Source: an uncultured Pelagibacteraceae bacterium
GTDB lineage: Bacteria > Pseudomonadota > Alphaproteobacteria > Pelagibacterales > Pelagibacteraceae
Direction of reading: 5' to 3'
Length of the DNA stretch: 53,596 nt
Assembly: GCA_902605605.1 (NCBI GenBank)
Contig: CACLDI010000004.1
Location: 1-53,596 of the forward strand
Positions 1 through 8,622 of the stretch are shown here, in pieces. Under the pieces are notes generated by a model, which saw only the letters and a program-made list of their open reading frames with translations, was not told the DNA's origin and did no database searches. Each line of letters opens with the position of its first letter. Position 1 is the first letter of the stretch. The translations under genes and the position numbers were made by a program.

Positions 1-1
1 T

Positions 2-835
2 AAAGAAAGTATTTTGGTTAGTGATAGTATAGCAAAATATTATTCAATTAATAGTAATACTGGCGAACTCAATTGGTCTAAAAATAATACCTATCCTTTT
101 AATTCAGAGATTAAAAAATATAAAAATAAATTTTTTGTTTTAGATTATAAGAATATTCTTAGATGCTATAAAATAGAGGATGGATCAGAATGCTGGAACT
201 TAAAAACAGAAGAATCTTTTACAGTATCAAGCTCTAAGTATTCACTAATTATAATTGGTGACATGATAGTTTTTAGTAATTCAATCGGTGATATAACAGC
301 TGCTGATGTTGATAGTGGTCTGATTATTTGGCAACTACCCACTCAAAGTAGCAGTATTATAAATGAAACTTATAATTTCAAAACTTCACAACTTGTTTCT
401 GATGGTAATTCTATTTTTATTTCAAATAATAAAAATGAATTTTATTCAATTGATGTAAAAACAGGTACTACAAACTGGATAAGCGAAATAAATTCTAATA
501 TAACACCAGTGATGACTGGAAATTTAATATTCACAGTTTCTAATGATGGCTATTTATATGTAATAGAAAAGAATAAGGGAAATATAATTAGGGTAACTGA
601 TCTTTTTAAAATTTATAAACAAAAAAAAAGAAAAAATATTTACCCAATAGGATTTGCAATAGGTAACAAAAAGTTATATTTAACAAATTCTGATGGTAAA
701 ATGATTGTGGTAGATTTACAAAATAGCAACATTCTCAAAATAGAAAAAGTTTCATCTAATCTTGTCTCAAAACCATTTATATTTAATAATAATTTATTTT
801 TAGTTAGAAATGGATCTATTATCCAGTATAATTAA
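2..835 (+). CDS. BamB-like PQQ beta-propeller repeat protein, 5' end cut by the window
   Basis: The frame is open from base 2, so the true start lies upstream; the TTG at 14 is probably internal. The translation is a run of propeller blades of the PQQ/BamB type, each with an aromatic-rich strand followed by a D-x-x-[ST]-G-x-x-x-W turn (for example INSNTGELNW, VDSGLIIW, VKTGTTNW). BamB is the beta-propeller lipoprotein of the outer-membrane BAM complex. A BamB role is inferred from the fold only, because the signal peptide and lipobox would be upstream. The next gene starts two bases after the stop, so they are probably co-transcribed. Another PQQ-propeller lipoprotein is the alternative. Confidence 0.65.
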   Translation, partial: KESILVSDSIAKYYSINSNTGELNWSKNNTYPFNSEIKKYKNKFFVLDYKNILRCYKIEDGSECWNLKTEESFTVSSSKYSLIIIGDMIVFSNSIGDITAADVDSGLIIWQLPTQSSSIINETYNFKTSQLVSDGNSIFISNNKNEFYSIDVKTGTTNWISEINSNITPVMTGNLIFTVSNDGYLYVIEKNKGNIIRVTDLFKIYKQKKRKNIYPIGFAIGNKKLYLTNSDGKMIVVDLQNSNILKIEKVSSNLVSKPFIFNNNLFLVRNGSIIQYN

Positions 836-837
836 AT

Positions 838-1266
838 ATGATCTTAAAGTTTTTAGATAAGATCGGTAGAAAAAAAGTTGTATTAGACAGAGGTCCTTCC
901 CATCCTAAATTTGATGAAGCAAAGCCTTGGATGAACCGGTATTATATTTTAATGAGACACCGACCAAAGTGGTTTCCATTCAATATATTAATACATGAAA
1001 TGCTAGCTGATGATCACGGTGAAGGTGTGCATAATCACACTTTTCCTTATATAACAATAGTTATAAGAGATGGTTATTGGGAGACTTTGAGTACAGGAAA
1101 ATTCTGGAGACCACCTGGTTATATCGGCTTTAGATCAGCAAATAATTTGCATAGAGTTGATCTTAAGCCAGGAACAAGACCTTTAACTATATTTATTTCT
1201 GGTCCATTTGGATTACGTAAAGGACCAAGATCAGAATATGGTATTGATTTTAAAACAAAAAAATGA
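838..1266 (+). CDS. cupin-fold protein of unknown function
   Basis: A 142-residue soluble protein with a single cupin-like core. His65 and His67 (GVHNHTF) and His105 (LHRVDL) are positioned like the metal ligands of a cupin, and the strand pattern between them (YITIVIRDGYWE, then a PPGYIGFR turn) fits a small beta barrel. No signal peptide or membrane segment is seen. The substrate cannot be told. The stop overlaps the zapE start (ATGA), so translation is probably coupled. It resembles the uncharacterised cupins often left as hypothetical proteins in alphaproteobacteria. Confidence 0.6.
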   Translation: MILKFLDKIGRKKVVLDRGPSHPKFDEAKPWMNRYYILMRHRPKWFPFNILIHEMLADDHGEGVHNHTFPYITIVIRDGYWETLSTGKFWRPPGYIGFRSANNLHRVDLKPGTRPLTIFISGPFGLRKGPRSEYGIDFKTKK

Positions 1267-2315
1267 ATTTAGATAATCTTTTTCAAAATTTTTGTAAAAA
1301 AAATAATTTAGAAATTAATTCTTATCAATTAACTGTTATTGATGAATTAAAAAGTTATTATAAATTGAATTTTAATAAATCAATTTTAAATAAATTTTTT
1401 TCAAAAAATAATTCAAAACTAGCTTTCTATTTACATGGGGGTGTTGGTGTTGGAAAAACAATGATCTTAAACTTTTTTTTTGATCTAGTAAAAGAAAAAA
1501 AATTAAGACTACACTTTAATGAGTTTATGCTTAGTTTTCATGATTTTGCACATGAAAAAAAAGAAAATAACGAGGAAAATATAATCAATCAATTTGTAAA
1601 AGATTTAAAATCTAAAACTGAATTAATTTATTTTGATGAGTTTCAAGTAACCAATATTGTTGATGCGATGATTTTAGGAAAATTATTCGAGCAAATATTT
1701 AAAGATAGTATTAAAATTATTTTAACGTCTAATACAAAAATTTCTGAACTTTATAAAGATGGCCTTCAAAGAGATCAGTTTAAACCTTTTATAAAAATTA
1801 TGGAGAAACATTCTGTTGAACTTGAGCTCAAAATAGAAGACGATTATAGAAAATCAAACGAAAACCAAAAACAAAGATATTTTTACCCTCTAAATCAAGA
1901 GACTAATTTTAAAATAAATAAATTTTTTAGAACTATTACAAAAAATAAAAATCATTTATCAAAAATAATTAACGTGAAGGGAAGAGTTTTTAAAATAGAA
2001 AATTTTTATGAAGGAGTAGCTAGATTTAATTTTGATGATCTATGTGATCAAAACCTTGGTGCTGAAGATTATTTAGAGATAATTAAAAATTGTAAATTTA
2101 TTACTCTAGATAACATTCCACAATTTAATGATATTAATTCTAATCAACAACAAAGATTTATAATTTTAATTGACGTCATATATGACAAAAATATTCCTCT
2201 AGCAGTAACAGCTGAACAAAATATAGATCAGTTTACGTCGTCAAGATTATTAGAAAACCCATTTAAAAGAACAATCAGTCGATTATATGAATTAACATCT
2301 GTGGAAAAAAATTAA
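1263..2315 (+). CDS. zapE: ZapE/AFG1-family AAA+ ATPase
   Basis: A 350-residue cytoplasmic P-loop ATPase. The Walker A motif is GGVGVGKT near residues 59-66 and the Walker B is LIYFDEFQV near 125-133. The DEFQVTN signature is typical of ZapE (YhcM)/AFG1, an ATPase linked to Z-ring function in gammaproteobacteria and to mitochondrial protein quality control in yeast. The C-terminal segment on DNIPQF (near residue 280) and the LYEL ending also match the family, and the length is as expected. The start overlaps the cupin stop by four bases and the stop overlaps the next start by one, so the three genes form a coupled unit. Confidence 0.85.
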   Translation: MNLDNLFQNFCKKNNLEINSYQLTVIDELKSYYKLNFNKSILNKFFSKNNSKLAFYLHGGVGVGKTMILNFFFDLVKEKKLRLHFNEFMLSFHDFAHEKKENNEENIINQFVKDLKSKTELIYFDEFQVTNIVDAMILGKLFEQIFKDSIKIILTSNTKISELYKDGLQRDQFKPFIKIMEKHSVELELKIEDDYRKSNENQKQRYFYPLNQETNFKINKFFRTITKNKNHLSKIINVKGRVFKIENFYEGVARFNFDDLCDQNLGAEDYLEIIKNCKFITLDNIPQFNDINSNQQQRFIILIDVIYDKNIPLAVTAEQNIDQFTSSRLLENPFKRTISRLYELTSVEKN

Positions 2316-2734
2316 TGAAGCAAGAGTTCTTAAATCTTAAAATAAGTACTACTGGTCAAAGGTTGTATGAATTCACTGATCAGACAATTCAATGGATTAA
2401 CAAAAATAAATTTAAAAATGGAATGCTTAATCTAAGTATACAACATACTAGTGCATCTTTAATTGTTCAAGAAAATGCCGACCCAGATGTCCAAACAGAT
2501 TTAGTAAAATATTTCGATAAATTAGTACCTATGGATAATAAATTATACGTACACACCACTGAGGGTAAAGATGATATGCCTGCACATATAAAATCTTCAT
2601 TAACCAACAATCAAATCTCACTTAGCGTTAAAGATAATGAATTACTACTTGGAACTTGGCAGGGTTTATATTTATTTGAACATCGTTTAGAGCCGCAAAA
2701 TAGAACAATTATTCACCATTTTATTGGAGATTAG
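2315..2734 (+). CDS. yjbQ: YjbQ family (UPF0047) protein
   Basis: A 139-residue protein of the YjbQ/UPF0047 family. It shows the family signatures: IQHTSASLIVQENADPDV near residues 42-59, then HIKSSL, then GTWQGLYLFEHR near the C-terminus. Members have been annotated as secondary thiamine-phosphate synthases on the basis of weak complementation; the physiological role is not settled. Full length. The TAATG overlap with zapE indicates translational coupling. It ends six bases before the convergent photolyase gene, with no visible terminator between them. Confidence 0.85.
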   Translation: MKQEFLNLKISTTGQRLYEFTDQTIQWINKNKFKNGMLNLSIQHTSASLIVQENADPDVQTDLVKYFDKLVPMDNKLYVHTTEGKDDMPAHIKSSLTNNQISLSVKDNELLLGTWQGLYLFEHRLEPQNRTIIHHFIGD

Positions 2735-2739
2735 AGCAT

Positions 2740-4158
2740 TTATTTCCTAAGTGATTGAAAAGCTTCTAGTGCAGCAGCTCTTGCTTTTTCGTGAACCACA
2801 ATAGGTTTAGGATAATCTTTCCCTATTATAGTCTTTATTGCTTCTTGATATTTGTGTTCCATTTCCCAAGGTTTATGGATGAATTTATTAGGAACTTTAT
2901 TTAATTCTGGAACCCATTTCTTCACATACAAACCTTCTTTATCAAATTTTTCACCCTGCAAAATTGGATTAAATATTCTAAAGTAAGGTGCAGCATCAGC
3001 TCCACAACCAGCAACCCATTGCCATTGAGCTACGTTATTTGCTTTATTAAAATCTAATAAACAATTTCTGAAATGTTTTTCACCCTCGGTCCAATTAATT
3101 CTCAAATGCTTAACCAAAAAAGAACCAACTACCATTCGAATTCTGTTATGCATCCATCCTGTTTCGTATAACTCTCTCATTCCAGCATCTACAATAGGAT
3201 AGCCTGTCATTCCTGATTTCCATGCTTTTAGAAACTTTTCGTTTTTTACCCAAGGAAATCGATCAAATTCTTTTCTATAATTACCTTTTAAAAATTCTGG
3301 AAAATAATTAATTAAGCTATGTGAAAACTCACGCCAGCCTAATTCATTGATATATTTTCTGTAGCCAATTCCTTTAGATTTAATTTCATTACACTTTTGC
3401 CAAATAGTGCTTACATGAATTTGACCATGTTTAATATAAGGAGACAATTTTGATGTACCTTCAACTGATGGATAATCTCTACTCGTTCCATAATCTTTAA
3501 TCCTTTTTTCAATTAAGATATTAAGAGCTTTTTTTGAGTCACTTTCTGAAACTTTCCAATATTCTTCAAATTTTTTATACCAATTCTTTTTAGGCAAAAT
3601 ATCTTTAGGCTCAATACAATTCTTGAAAACTGCGATTGACTTTATCTTTTTTTTTACAATATAATTTTTACTTGGAGGTAAGCTTAAATATTTTTGTTCA
3701 GCATTTCTCCAAAATGGACTAAATACTTTAAATGGTGTTCCGTCGTTTTTAGTTACTTCTTGAAATTCGTTTAAAATATTTCCTTTAAAATATTTAAACT
3801 GAACTTCATTTTTTAAAAAAGCATCTCTAATTTTTTTACCTTTAGCAATTACATCTGGTTCGTATATTTTATTCCAATAAACTGAAATGTTGTCTTTTTT
3901 TTTTATCTTTGATAACACATCTAGCTCATCTCCCTCTAATATTTGAAGATTTATTTTATATTTAGATAATTCCGATTTAAATTCTTCTAAAGATTTATAA
4001 AGCCACCATTTTTGTGCTTCTCGTTTTTTATCAAAATCAGCTTTGTTATAAATAAATAATCCAATAACATTATCATGATTTTGACTAGCAAAAGAAAGTG
4101 CTGGATTATGCTCAATTCTAAAATCTTCCCTGATCCAAAATATTGCATTTTTTGTCAT
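2740..4158 (-). CDS. phrB: deoxyribodipyrimidine photolyase (cryptochrome/photolyase family)
   Basis: Light-dependent repair of cyclobutane pyrimidine dimers by FADH- is the expected role. The N-terminal Rossmann-like photolyase domain begins AIFWIREDFRIEHNPAL. The C-terminal FAD domain carries the family core: GWREF, WMHNRIRM, ANNVAQWQW and AAPYFRIFNP, followed by WVPEL. I chose the ATG at 4158, giving 472 residues, because homologues begin a few residues before the WIREDFR motif and the longer frame from 4215 would run into the upstream gene. It lies eight bases after the ammonia-lyase-like gene and is probably read from the same transcript. Surface-ocean bacteria commonly carry it. A cryptochrome function cannot be excluded from sequence alone. 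Confidence 0.88.
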   Translation of the reverse strand: MTKNAIFWIREDFRIEHNPALSFASQNHDNVIGLFIYNKADFDKKREAQKWWLYKSLEEFKSELSKYKINLQILEGDELDVLSKIKKKDNISVYWNKIYEPDVIAKGKKIRDAFLKNEVQFKYFKGNILNEFQEVTKNDGTPFKVFSPFWRNAEQKYLSLPPSKNYIVKKKIKSIAVFKNCIEPKDILPKKNWYKKFEEYWKVSESDSKKALNILIEKRIKDYGTSRDYPSVEGTSKLSPYIKHGQIHVSTIWQKCNEIKSKGIGYRKYINELGWREFSHSLINYFPEFLKGNYRKEFDRFPWVKNEKFLKAWKSGMTGYPIVDAGMRELYETGWMHNRIRMVVGSFLVKHLRINWTEGEKHFRNCLLDFNKANNVAQWQWVAGCGADAAPYFRIFNPILQGEKFDKEGLYVKKWVPELNKVPNKFIHKPWEMEHKYQEAIKTIIGKDYPKPIVVHEKARAAALEAFQSLRK

Positions 4159-4165
4159 GTGAATT

Positions 4166-5299
4166 TTATTTTCTTCCTTTAGATAGCAGTTGTTTGTAAA
4201 GTTTAACATCTGCATTACCTTCGCATCCTATTACTAAAACATTAGATTTTTCGTTAAGTTCAATGAGTTTTTTAGTCTTATAATTATTACAAACACCAAT
4301 TAGGCTTATAATTCCAGGTGTAGAGCATTCTCCACCAATTATTGAATTTTTGCTGAGCTTTTTGTCTTTAAGCATAGCTACAGTTTTGGCAACATTCCGG
4401 TCACTTACAGATACACAACAATTGCTTACTTTTCTTAATATTTGCCAAGGAATATATGACATTTCATTACATGACATACCGCCCATGATACTTTCTTTTT
4501 TAATCTTAATTTTTTTAAGTCTATTATTTTTAATACTTTGAAGTACACAATCAGCTCTATCAGGCTCAACAATTATAATTTTTGGAATTCTTTTAAAATA
4601 TTTAGCAACACCAGCAACAACACCAGCAGCCATGCCCCCGACACCGGCTTGTAAAAAAATATGGGTTATATATTGATTAGTTTGTTTAGATATTTCTCTT
4701 ATCATTATGGAATATCCTGCCATTGTAAGTTGAGGGACCAATTTATAATCTCTTGTCGCAACATCTTGCACAATTTTCCAATTATTTTTTTTCGATAACT
4801 TTTTACATTCATTAAGTGAGTTTTCGTAATCTCCTTTAACTCTTATAACTTCAGCTCCAAATTTTTTAATTTCTTTGACTCTCGAGTCACTTACGTATTG
4901 ACTGACAAAGATTTTACATTTTAAACCTAATCTTTTTGCGCCCCATGCAACAGATCTTCCATGGTTACCAGCAGTTGCTGAGGAAATAATTATATTTTTT
5001 TTTCCTTTAGATATTCTTTCAACAGCATATGCTCCTCCTAATGCCTTAAAGGATTTTAAATGAAATCTTTTAGACTCATCTTTATAAAAAATATTATTTA
5101 CTTTTAAATTCTTTTGTAATTCATCAAGTTTAAGTAGGGGTGTAGCCTTATAACTTTTCCACCTAGAAATTGATTTAAAAGCTTTTGTTAATAACAAAGA
5201 AGGGACAAATCTTAAAACATAATTTCTTTTAAAACTGAAATTATTATTTTTAATAGATTTCGTAAGTGTCCAGTTTTTAATACTTTTTAAAGTCTTCAC
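4166..5299 (-). CDS. diaminopropionate ammonia-lyase-like PLP enzyme
   Basis: A fold-type II PLP enzyme of 377 residues. Lys85 in HLKSFKALGGAYA is the likely Schiff-base lysine, and the stretch after it is characteristic of 2,3-diaminopropionate ammonia-lyases (DpaL/YgeX). The ATAGNHGRSVAWGA motif binds the substrate carboxylate, and the glycine loop QAGVGGMAAG near 217-226 holds the cofactor phosphate. The expected reaction is release of pyruvate and ammonia from a diamino acid; a serine/threonine-type lyase is possible. It starts with GTG, two bases after the stop of the GmaS-type gene, so it belongs to the same operon. Why a diamino-acid lyase sits in a methylamine operon is unclear; ammonia release is a common thread. 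Confidence 0.7.
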   Translation of the reverse strand: MKTLKSIKNWTLTKSIKNNNFSFKRNYVLRFVPSLLLTKAFKSISRWKSYKATPLLKLDELQKNLKVNNIFYKDESKRFHLKSFKALGGAYAVERISKGKKNIIISSATAGNHGRSVAWGAKRLGLKCKIFVSQYVSDSRVKEIKKFGAEVIRVKGDYENSLNECKKLSKKNNWKIVQDVATRDYKLVPQLTMAGYSIMIREISKQTNQYITHIFLQAGVGGMAAGVVAGVAKYFKRIPKIIIVEPDRADCVLQSIKNNRLKKIKIKKESIMGGMSCNEMSYIPWQILRKVSNCCVSVSDRNVAKTVAMLKDKKLSKNSIIGGECSTPGIISLIGVCNNYKTKKLIELNEKSNVLVIGCEGNADVKLYKQLLSKGRK

Positions 5300-5300
5300 T

Positions 5301-6626
5301 TTAACAGTCTAAAGTATTTTGTCTTTCCCATTGTGTTACAGGTTTGGACTTATCGAAGTTTTCTTTATTATCAAATTCATTAATTTCAGATTTTCTAAGT
5401 TTTATATAGCTATTAATTGTTTCTTTTCCAAAGGATTCATTCATTTCCATATTATTTTCTAAAAGTTCTAGTGAGTCTTGAAGTTCATTTGGCAATTTAG
5501 GTAAGTTAGGATATTTTTTGTAATCTGTATACATATTACAAGTAAGAGGCTCTCCTGGATCAATTTTGTTTTTTAATCCATATAGCCCAGCAGCTAATAC
5601 ACTTGCTTGTAACAAATATGGATTTGCAGATCCGTCCATCAATCTTAGTTCAAATCTACCAGGATCTGGAATTCTTATCATATGTGTTCTGTTATTGCCT
5701 GTGTAAGATATGCTGCTCGGTGACCATGATGCCCCAGATTTTGTTGGAGGTGCATTAATTCTTCTATAGCTATTAATTGTTGGATTAAAGAAAGCAGATA
5801 GAGATGAAGCATTTTTAATTACTCCACCTAAAAAATTGTAAGCCATTTTACTAAGTCCAAGCTTGTCTGATTTATCTAAAAATTTATTTTTCTTTCCATT
5901 CCAAACTGATACGTGGGCATGACAACCATTACCTGTGAGGTTTTCAAATGGTTTAGGCATAAAAGTTGCTCTTAAACCATGTTTTTCTGCTATAGTTTTT
6001 ACCATATATTTAAAAAACGTATGTCTATCTGCCGTTTTTAGACAATCATCATAATCCCAATTCATCTCAAATTGACCATTAGCATCTTCATGATCGTTTT
6101 GATAAGGGCCCCATCCCATCTCAATCATGCAATCACAAATCTCTTTAATTAAATCATATCTCCTCATTAACGCTGATTGGTCATAACAAGGTTTAGATTG
6201 AGTATCTCTTGGATCAGCAATTGAACTTCCATCCGGTGAGATTAAAAAGTATTCACACTCTACACCTGATTTCATTATTAGATTTTGTTTTTTTAATCTC
6301 TTAATTTGATTTTTTAGCATTACTCTTGGAGAAGCTTCTACAGGTTTACCGTTCATCCATAAATCAGATGCAAGCCATCCTACCTCTTTATTCCAAGGCA
6401 ATTGAATTAAACTATCTGGATCAGGAATACCAAACATATCGCTATCTGCGGGTGACATATCTAGCCAAGCTGCAAAACCAGCAAATCCTGCTCCTGCAGT
6501 CTGCATTTCTTTAATAGCATGCGCTGGAACTAGTTTTGATCTGAGTACGCCAAAAAGATCAACAAAACTTATTAAGAAATATTTTATTTTTTTTTGCTTT
6601 GCTATTTTGAATAAGTTTTTAGCCAT
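5301..6626 (-). CDS. gmaS: gamma-glutamylmethylamide synthetase-type ligase (GlnT/GmaS clade)
   Basis: A glutamine-synthetase-fold ligase of 441 residues, the length of GlnT/GmaS rather than of GlnA. GmaS condenses glutamate and methylamine with ATP to gamma-glutamylmethylamide, the first step of the indirect methylamine pathway. Visible features are KYFLISFVDLFG at the N-terminus, the metal-binding ECEYF near 122-127, NDHEDANGQFEMNW near 177-190, GNGCHAHVS near 232-240, NNRTHMIRIP, RFELRLMDGSANPYL and the closing TQWERQNTLDC. From memory this tracks the Methylocella silvestris enzyme along its length. A second, more distant ligase of the same fold lies at 12280-13749. The clade is well supported; methylamine as the substrate is inferred from clade and context. 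Confidence 0.75.
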   Translation of the reverse strand: MAKNLFKIAKQKKIKYFLISFVDLFGVLRSKLVPAHAIKEMQTAGAGFAGFAAWLDMSPADSDMFGIPDPDSLIQLPWNKEVGWLASDLWMNGKPVEASPRVMLKNQIKRLKKQNLIMKSGVECEYFLISPDGSSIADPRDTQSKPCYDQSALMRRYDLIKEICDCMIEMGWGPYQNDHEDANGQFEMNWDYDDCLKTADRHTFFKYMVKTIAEKHGLRATFMPKPFENLTGNGCHAHVSVWNGKKNKFLDKSDKLGLSKMAYNFLGGVIKNASSLSAFFNPTINSYRRINAPPTKSGASWSPSSISYTGNNRTHMIRIPDPGRFELRLMDGSANPYLLQASVLAAGLYGLKNKIDPGEPLTCNMYTDYKKYPNLPKLPNELQDSLELLENNMEMNESFGKETINSYIKLRKSEINEFDNKENFDKSKPVTQWERQNTLDC

Positions 6627-6643
6627 TACCTAGGCTATCACAA

Positions 6644-6796
6644 TTATTTAAAAAATGAAAAGATAGTTTCTTTATATAAAATAAAATTTACTAGTACTAT
6701 TAAGATAATTGCAAGAATTACTCCATACTTTGCTTTTGGAAAAGCAACCCCTCTCATTTTCGTAGGTCTCAGCTCTTCGTTTTTATCTTCACTCAT
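6644..6796 (-). CDS. small single-pass membrane peptide (50 aa)
   Basis: The ATG at 6796 gives a 50-residue protein with a charged N-terminal part (SEDKNEELRPTKMRG) and one hydrophobic helix near residues 24-43 (YGVILAIILIVLVNFILY). A longer in-frame reading from 6862 would run back through the terminator hairpin and overlap the neighbour, so I reject it. The start lies 15 bases beyond the U-tract of that terminator, and a TATAAT-like box (about 6808-6813 on the minus strand) could serve it. It ends 18 bases before the gmaS start. Family unknown; small TM proteins next to transporters are often accessory subunits. Confidence 0.5.
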   Translation of the reverse strand: MSEDKNEELRPTKMRGVAFPKAKYGVILAIILIVLVNFILYKETIFSFFK

Positions 6797-6810
6797 TATA
6801 ATAAGATTAT

Positions 6811-6841
6811 AAAAAAAGGGCGCTACATTCAAGTAGCGCCC
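6811..6841 (-). terminator. intrinsic terminator after the amt / small-protein genes
   Basis: On the minus strand, GGGCGCTAC and GTAGCGCCC form a perfect 9-bp GC-rich stem with a 6-base loop (6818-6826 with 6833-6841), followed by seven consecutive T. This is a textbook Rho-independent terminator in otherwise very AT-rich DNA. It separates the amt transcript from the 50-aa peptide, gmaS and ammonia-lyase genes. Confidence 0.92.
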
Positions 6842-6855
6842 AAATTTTCTTTTAA

Positions 6856-7086
6856 TTACCAATCGGTAATATTGCTTTTATGGTCGTTTGCACCGTGTCT
6901 TTTTCTAGATAATCTATCAAGTTCTTCCCTCTCAGATTTATCTGTAATGACACTCCATCCAATCCATACAGCAATTAACAATAGGACTAGTATAAATTCA
7001 CTAGATCCTGCTCCAGGATAAACCGATCCAGCAACCTCTTCTGCAGGTTTATTTAGATGATCTATCCAGTTTGATACTGTAGCCAT
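6856..7086 (-). CDS. small membrane protein downstream of Amt (76 aa)
   Basis: A 76-residue protein with a polar N-terminal segment (VSNWIDHLNKPAEEVAG), one hydrophobic helix near residues 30-46 (EFILVLLLIAVWIGWSVI) and a basic, charged tail (EREELDRLSRKRHG). It begins 12 bases after the amt stop, with a TAAAGGAGAA ribosome site just upstream, and its stop is followed by the strong terminator at 6811-6841. Position and size suggest a membrane partner of the Amt transporter, but I recognise no family. Clean boundaries support a real gene. Confidence 0.65.
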   Translation of the reverse strand: MATVSNWIDHLNKPAEEVAGSVYPGAGSSEFILVLLLIAVWIGWSVITDKSEREELDRLSRKRHGANDHKSNITDW

Positions 7087-7097
7087 ATTTTTCTCCT

Positions 7098-8498
7098 TTA
7101 CCTGGTTGCTGATGAAACTGCTTTTTCATCATCTTTTGCAGTCTCCATCATTTCGTAGTCTAGTCCTGCTATCTCAACTTCACGTGGGATTCTTAATTTA
7201 CCCATTCCGTTAAGAACTCTAGCAATTATATATCCTGGTATAAGCCCTAGAACTAAGAACATTATTATTGCTCCTATAAATTGACCTAATGGATTAATTG
7301 TTGCGTAAGTTGTTCCATCAAACATAGCTCCAACGCTATATCCAGATGAAGGATAACCATTCAAAACAAATCCACAGATTATAAGTCCAATAAAACCAGC
7401 ATAACCATGTACAGCTACTGCTCCAACCGCATCATCAATTTTGAATTTTCGTTCAACCCAATAATGAAGTTTGTATGAAATAACAACACCAATCATACCA
7501 ATAATTAAAGCTTGAATTGGATGATATAAGTCATTTCCAGCTGATGCACATATTATACCTGCTAGTCCACTTGAGTAAGTCCAGAAAGGATCACCTTTTG
7601 CTATAACATATCCAGCTAACAATCCACCTGATAACGACATTAAGAAGTTCATAGTTATTCCACTTAATGTAGTAGGTGTTAAATAGATGTTAGTTGCTGT
7701 CCAGAATGTTACTCCTTCCATTCCATACTCAGGTCCAAGGTCATATATCGGAACATTACAAGCTGCATAAAATCCCCAGAAACCAGTATAAATTAGAAAT
7801 AATCCAATAGTAACTAGCCAAGGATTTCTTGGTCCTATATTTCTTGGTTCACCACTTGATGAGAATTTACCAATTCTAGGTCCCAAAACCATTAGAACAC
7901 CTAGTGCAAATCCACCTGCTATTGCGTGAATAACACCTGATGCATACGCATCGTGATACCCTAAAATTTTAAGCATCCATCCATCAAAGTGCCATCCCCA
8001 TGAAGCATCTATCGTCCAGAAAACAGATCCAATCGCAATTGCTAAAACTCCAAATGCAAAAGTTGTTATTCTTTCAATGATAGCCCCTGAAACAATAGAA
8101 GCAGCTGTCCATGAAAATAGTAAGAACGCCGCCCAGAAAACACCCATTATATGGTCGTTAAGATTAATTGCCATAAGAGCGTTAGTTGGATTAGCGAGAT
8201 CATTCCCTCCAAATCCTCCACCTAAAACTAGTCCGGTACTTTCTGTCATAATTGATGGAGCTATTCCTGGTCCTGTTGGAAAAGCCCAATAAATCCACCA
8301 ACCAAATAAAAACCAAGTTACTGTTACCAAAGGTATAAGCATTGTGTTTTTCATTAAGGTATGTTGGTGGTGTTTGTATCTTGACGCTCCAACTTCATAC
8401 ATACAGAAACCGACGTGAATTAAAAACATCAGTACCACCGTTACCCAGTAGTAAAATTCTGTAAATATAGTAGTAAGAGCACCTAACTGATCAGTCAT
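7098..8498 (-). CDS. amt: Amt-family ammonium (possibly methylammonium) transporter
   Basis: A 466-residue polytopic membrane protein with about eleven hydrophobic helices. The twin pore histidines of Amt are at about His191 (GVIHAIAGG) and His364 (VAVHGYAGF), the latter after a typical DDAVGA turn. An AIIERI motif near 139-144 corresponds to the usual AERM segment. The protein is clearly divergent from AmtB: the WGWHFDGWM loop and the periplasmic vestibule residues differ from the common WGPGGW type. With gmaS and mgsABC nearby, methylammonium is a plausible substrate, but that is inference. A GGGGGT ribosome site precedes the ATG. It is followed by a 76-aa membrane protein and a terminator. 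Confidence 0.85.
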   Translation of the reverse strand: MTDQLGALTTIFTEFYYWVTVVLMFLIHVGFCMYEVGASRYKHHQHTLMKNTMLIPLVTVTWFLFGWWIYWAFPTGPGIAPSIMTESTGLVLGGGFGGNDLANPTNALMAINLNDHIMGVFWAAFLLFSWTAASIVSGAIIERITTFAFGVLAIAIGSVFWTIDASWGWHFDGWMLKILGYHDAYASGVIHAIAGGFALGVLMVLGPRIGKFSSSGEPRNIGPRNPWLVTIGLFLIYTGFWGFYAACNVPIYDLGPEYGMEGVTFWTATNIYLTPTTLSGITMNFLMSLSGGLLAGYVIAKGDPFWTYSSGLAGIICASAGNDLYHPIQALIIGMIGVVISYKLHYWVERKFKIDDAVGAVAVHGYAGFIGLIICGFVLNGYPSSGYSVGAMFDGTTYATINPLGQFIGAIIMFLVLGLIPGYIIARVLNGMGKLRIPREVEIAGLDYEMMETAKDDEKAVSSATR

Positions 8499-8622
8499 TT
8501 TTTACCCCCATATTTGTTTAAGAAAGCTTATGAAATTTTTAAGGGTGTGACAAACAAAACAAGCCTAAAAAACCTACTGTGCACAATAGATTTTAAAATA
8601 AAATCAACTCTTGATTGTGATA
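8499..8622 (-). promoter_or_regulatory. intergenic leader of amt
   Basis: This 124-base spacer is one of the longer gaps in the minus-strand block and probably carries the amt promoter. It holds an 8-base palindrome TGTGCACA at 8578-8585, about 80 bases before the start codon, and an AT-only hairpin GATTTTA/TAAAATC at 8589-8605 just after the preceding gene. I found no convincing -35/-10 pair. The palindrome could be an operator; nothing else in the sequence proves it. Confidence 0.35.

Noticed and set aside
2740-4215. Photolyase start at 4215
   Set aside because: That start would overlap the upstream gene by 50 bases and adds a non-homologous leader; ATG 4158 directly precedes the conserved N-terminus.
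6644-6862. 72-aa version of the small membrane peptide starting at 6862
   Set aside because: It would read through the terminator hairpin and overlap the 76-aa gene; the 50-aa form from 6796 is cleaner.
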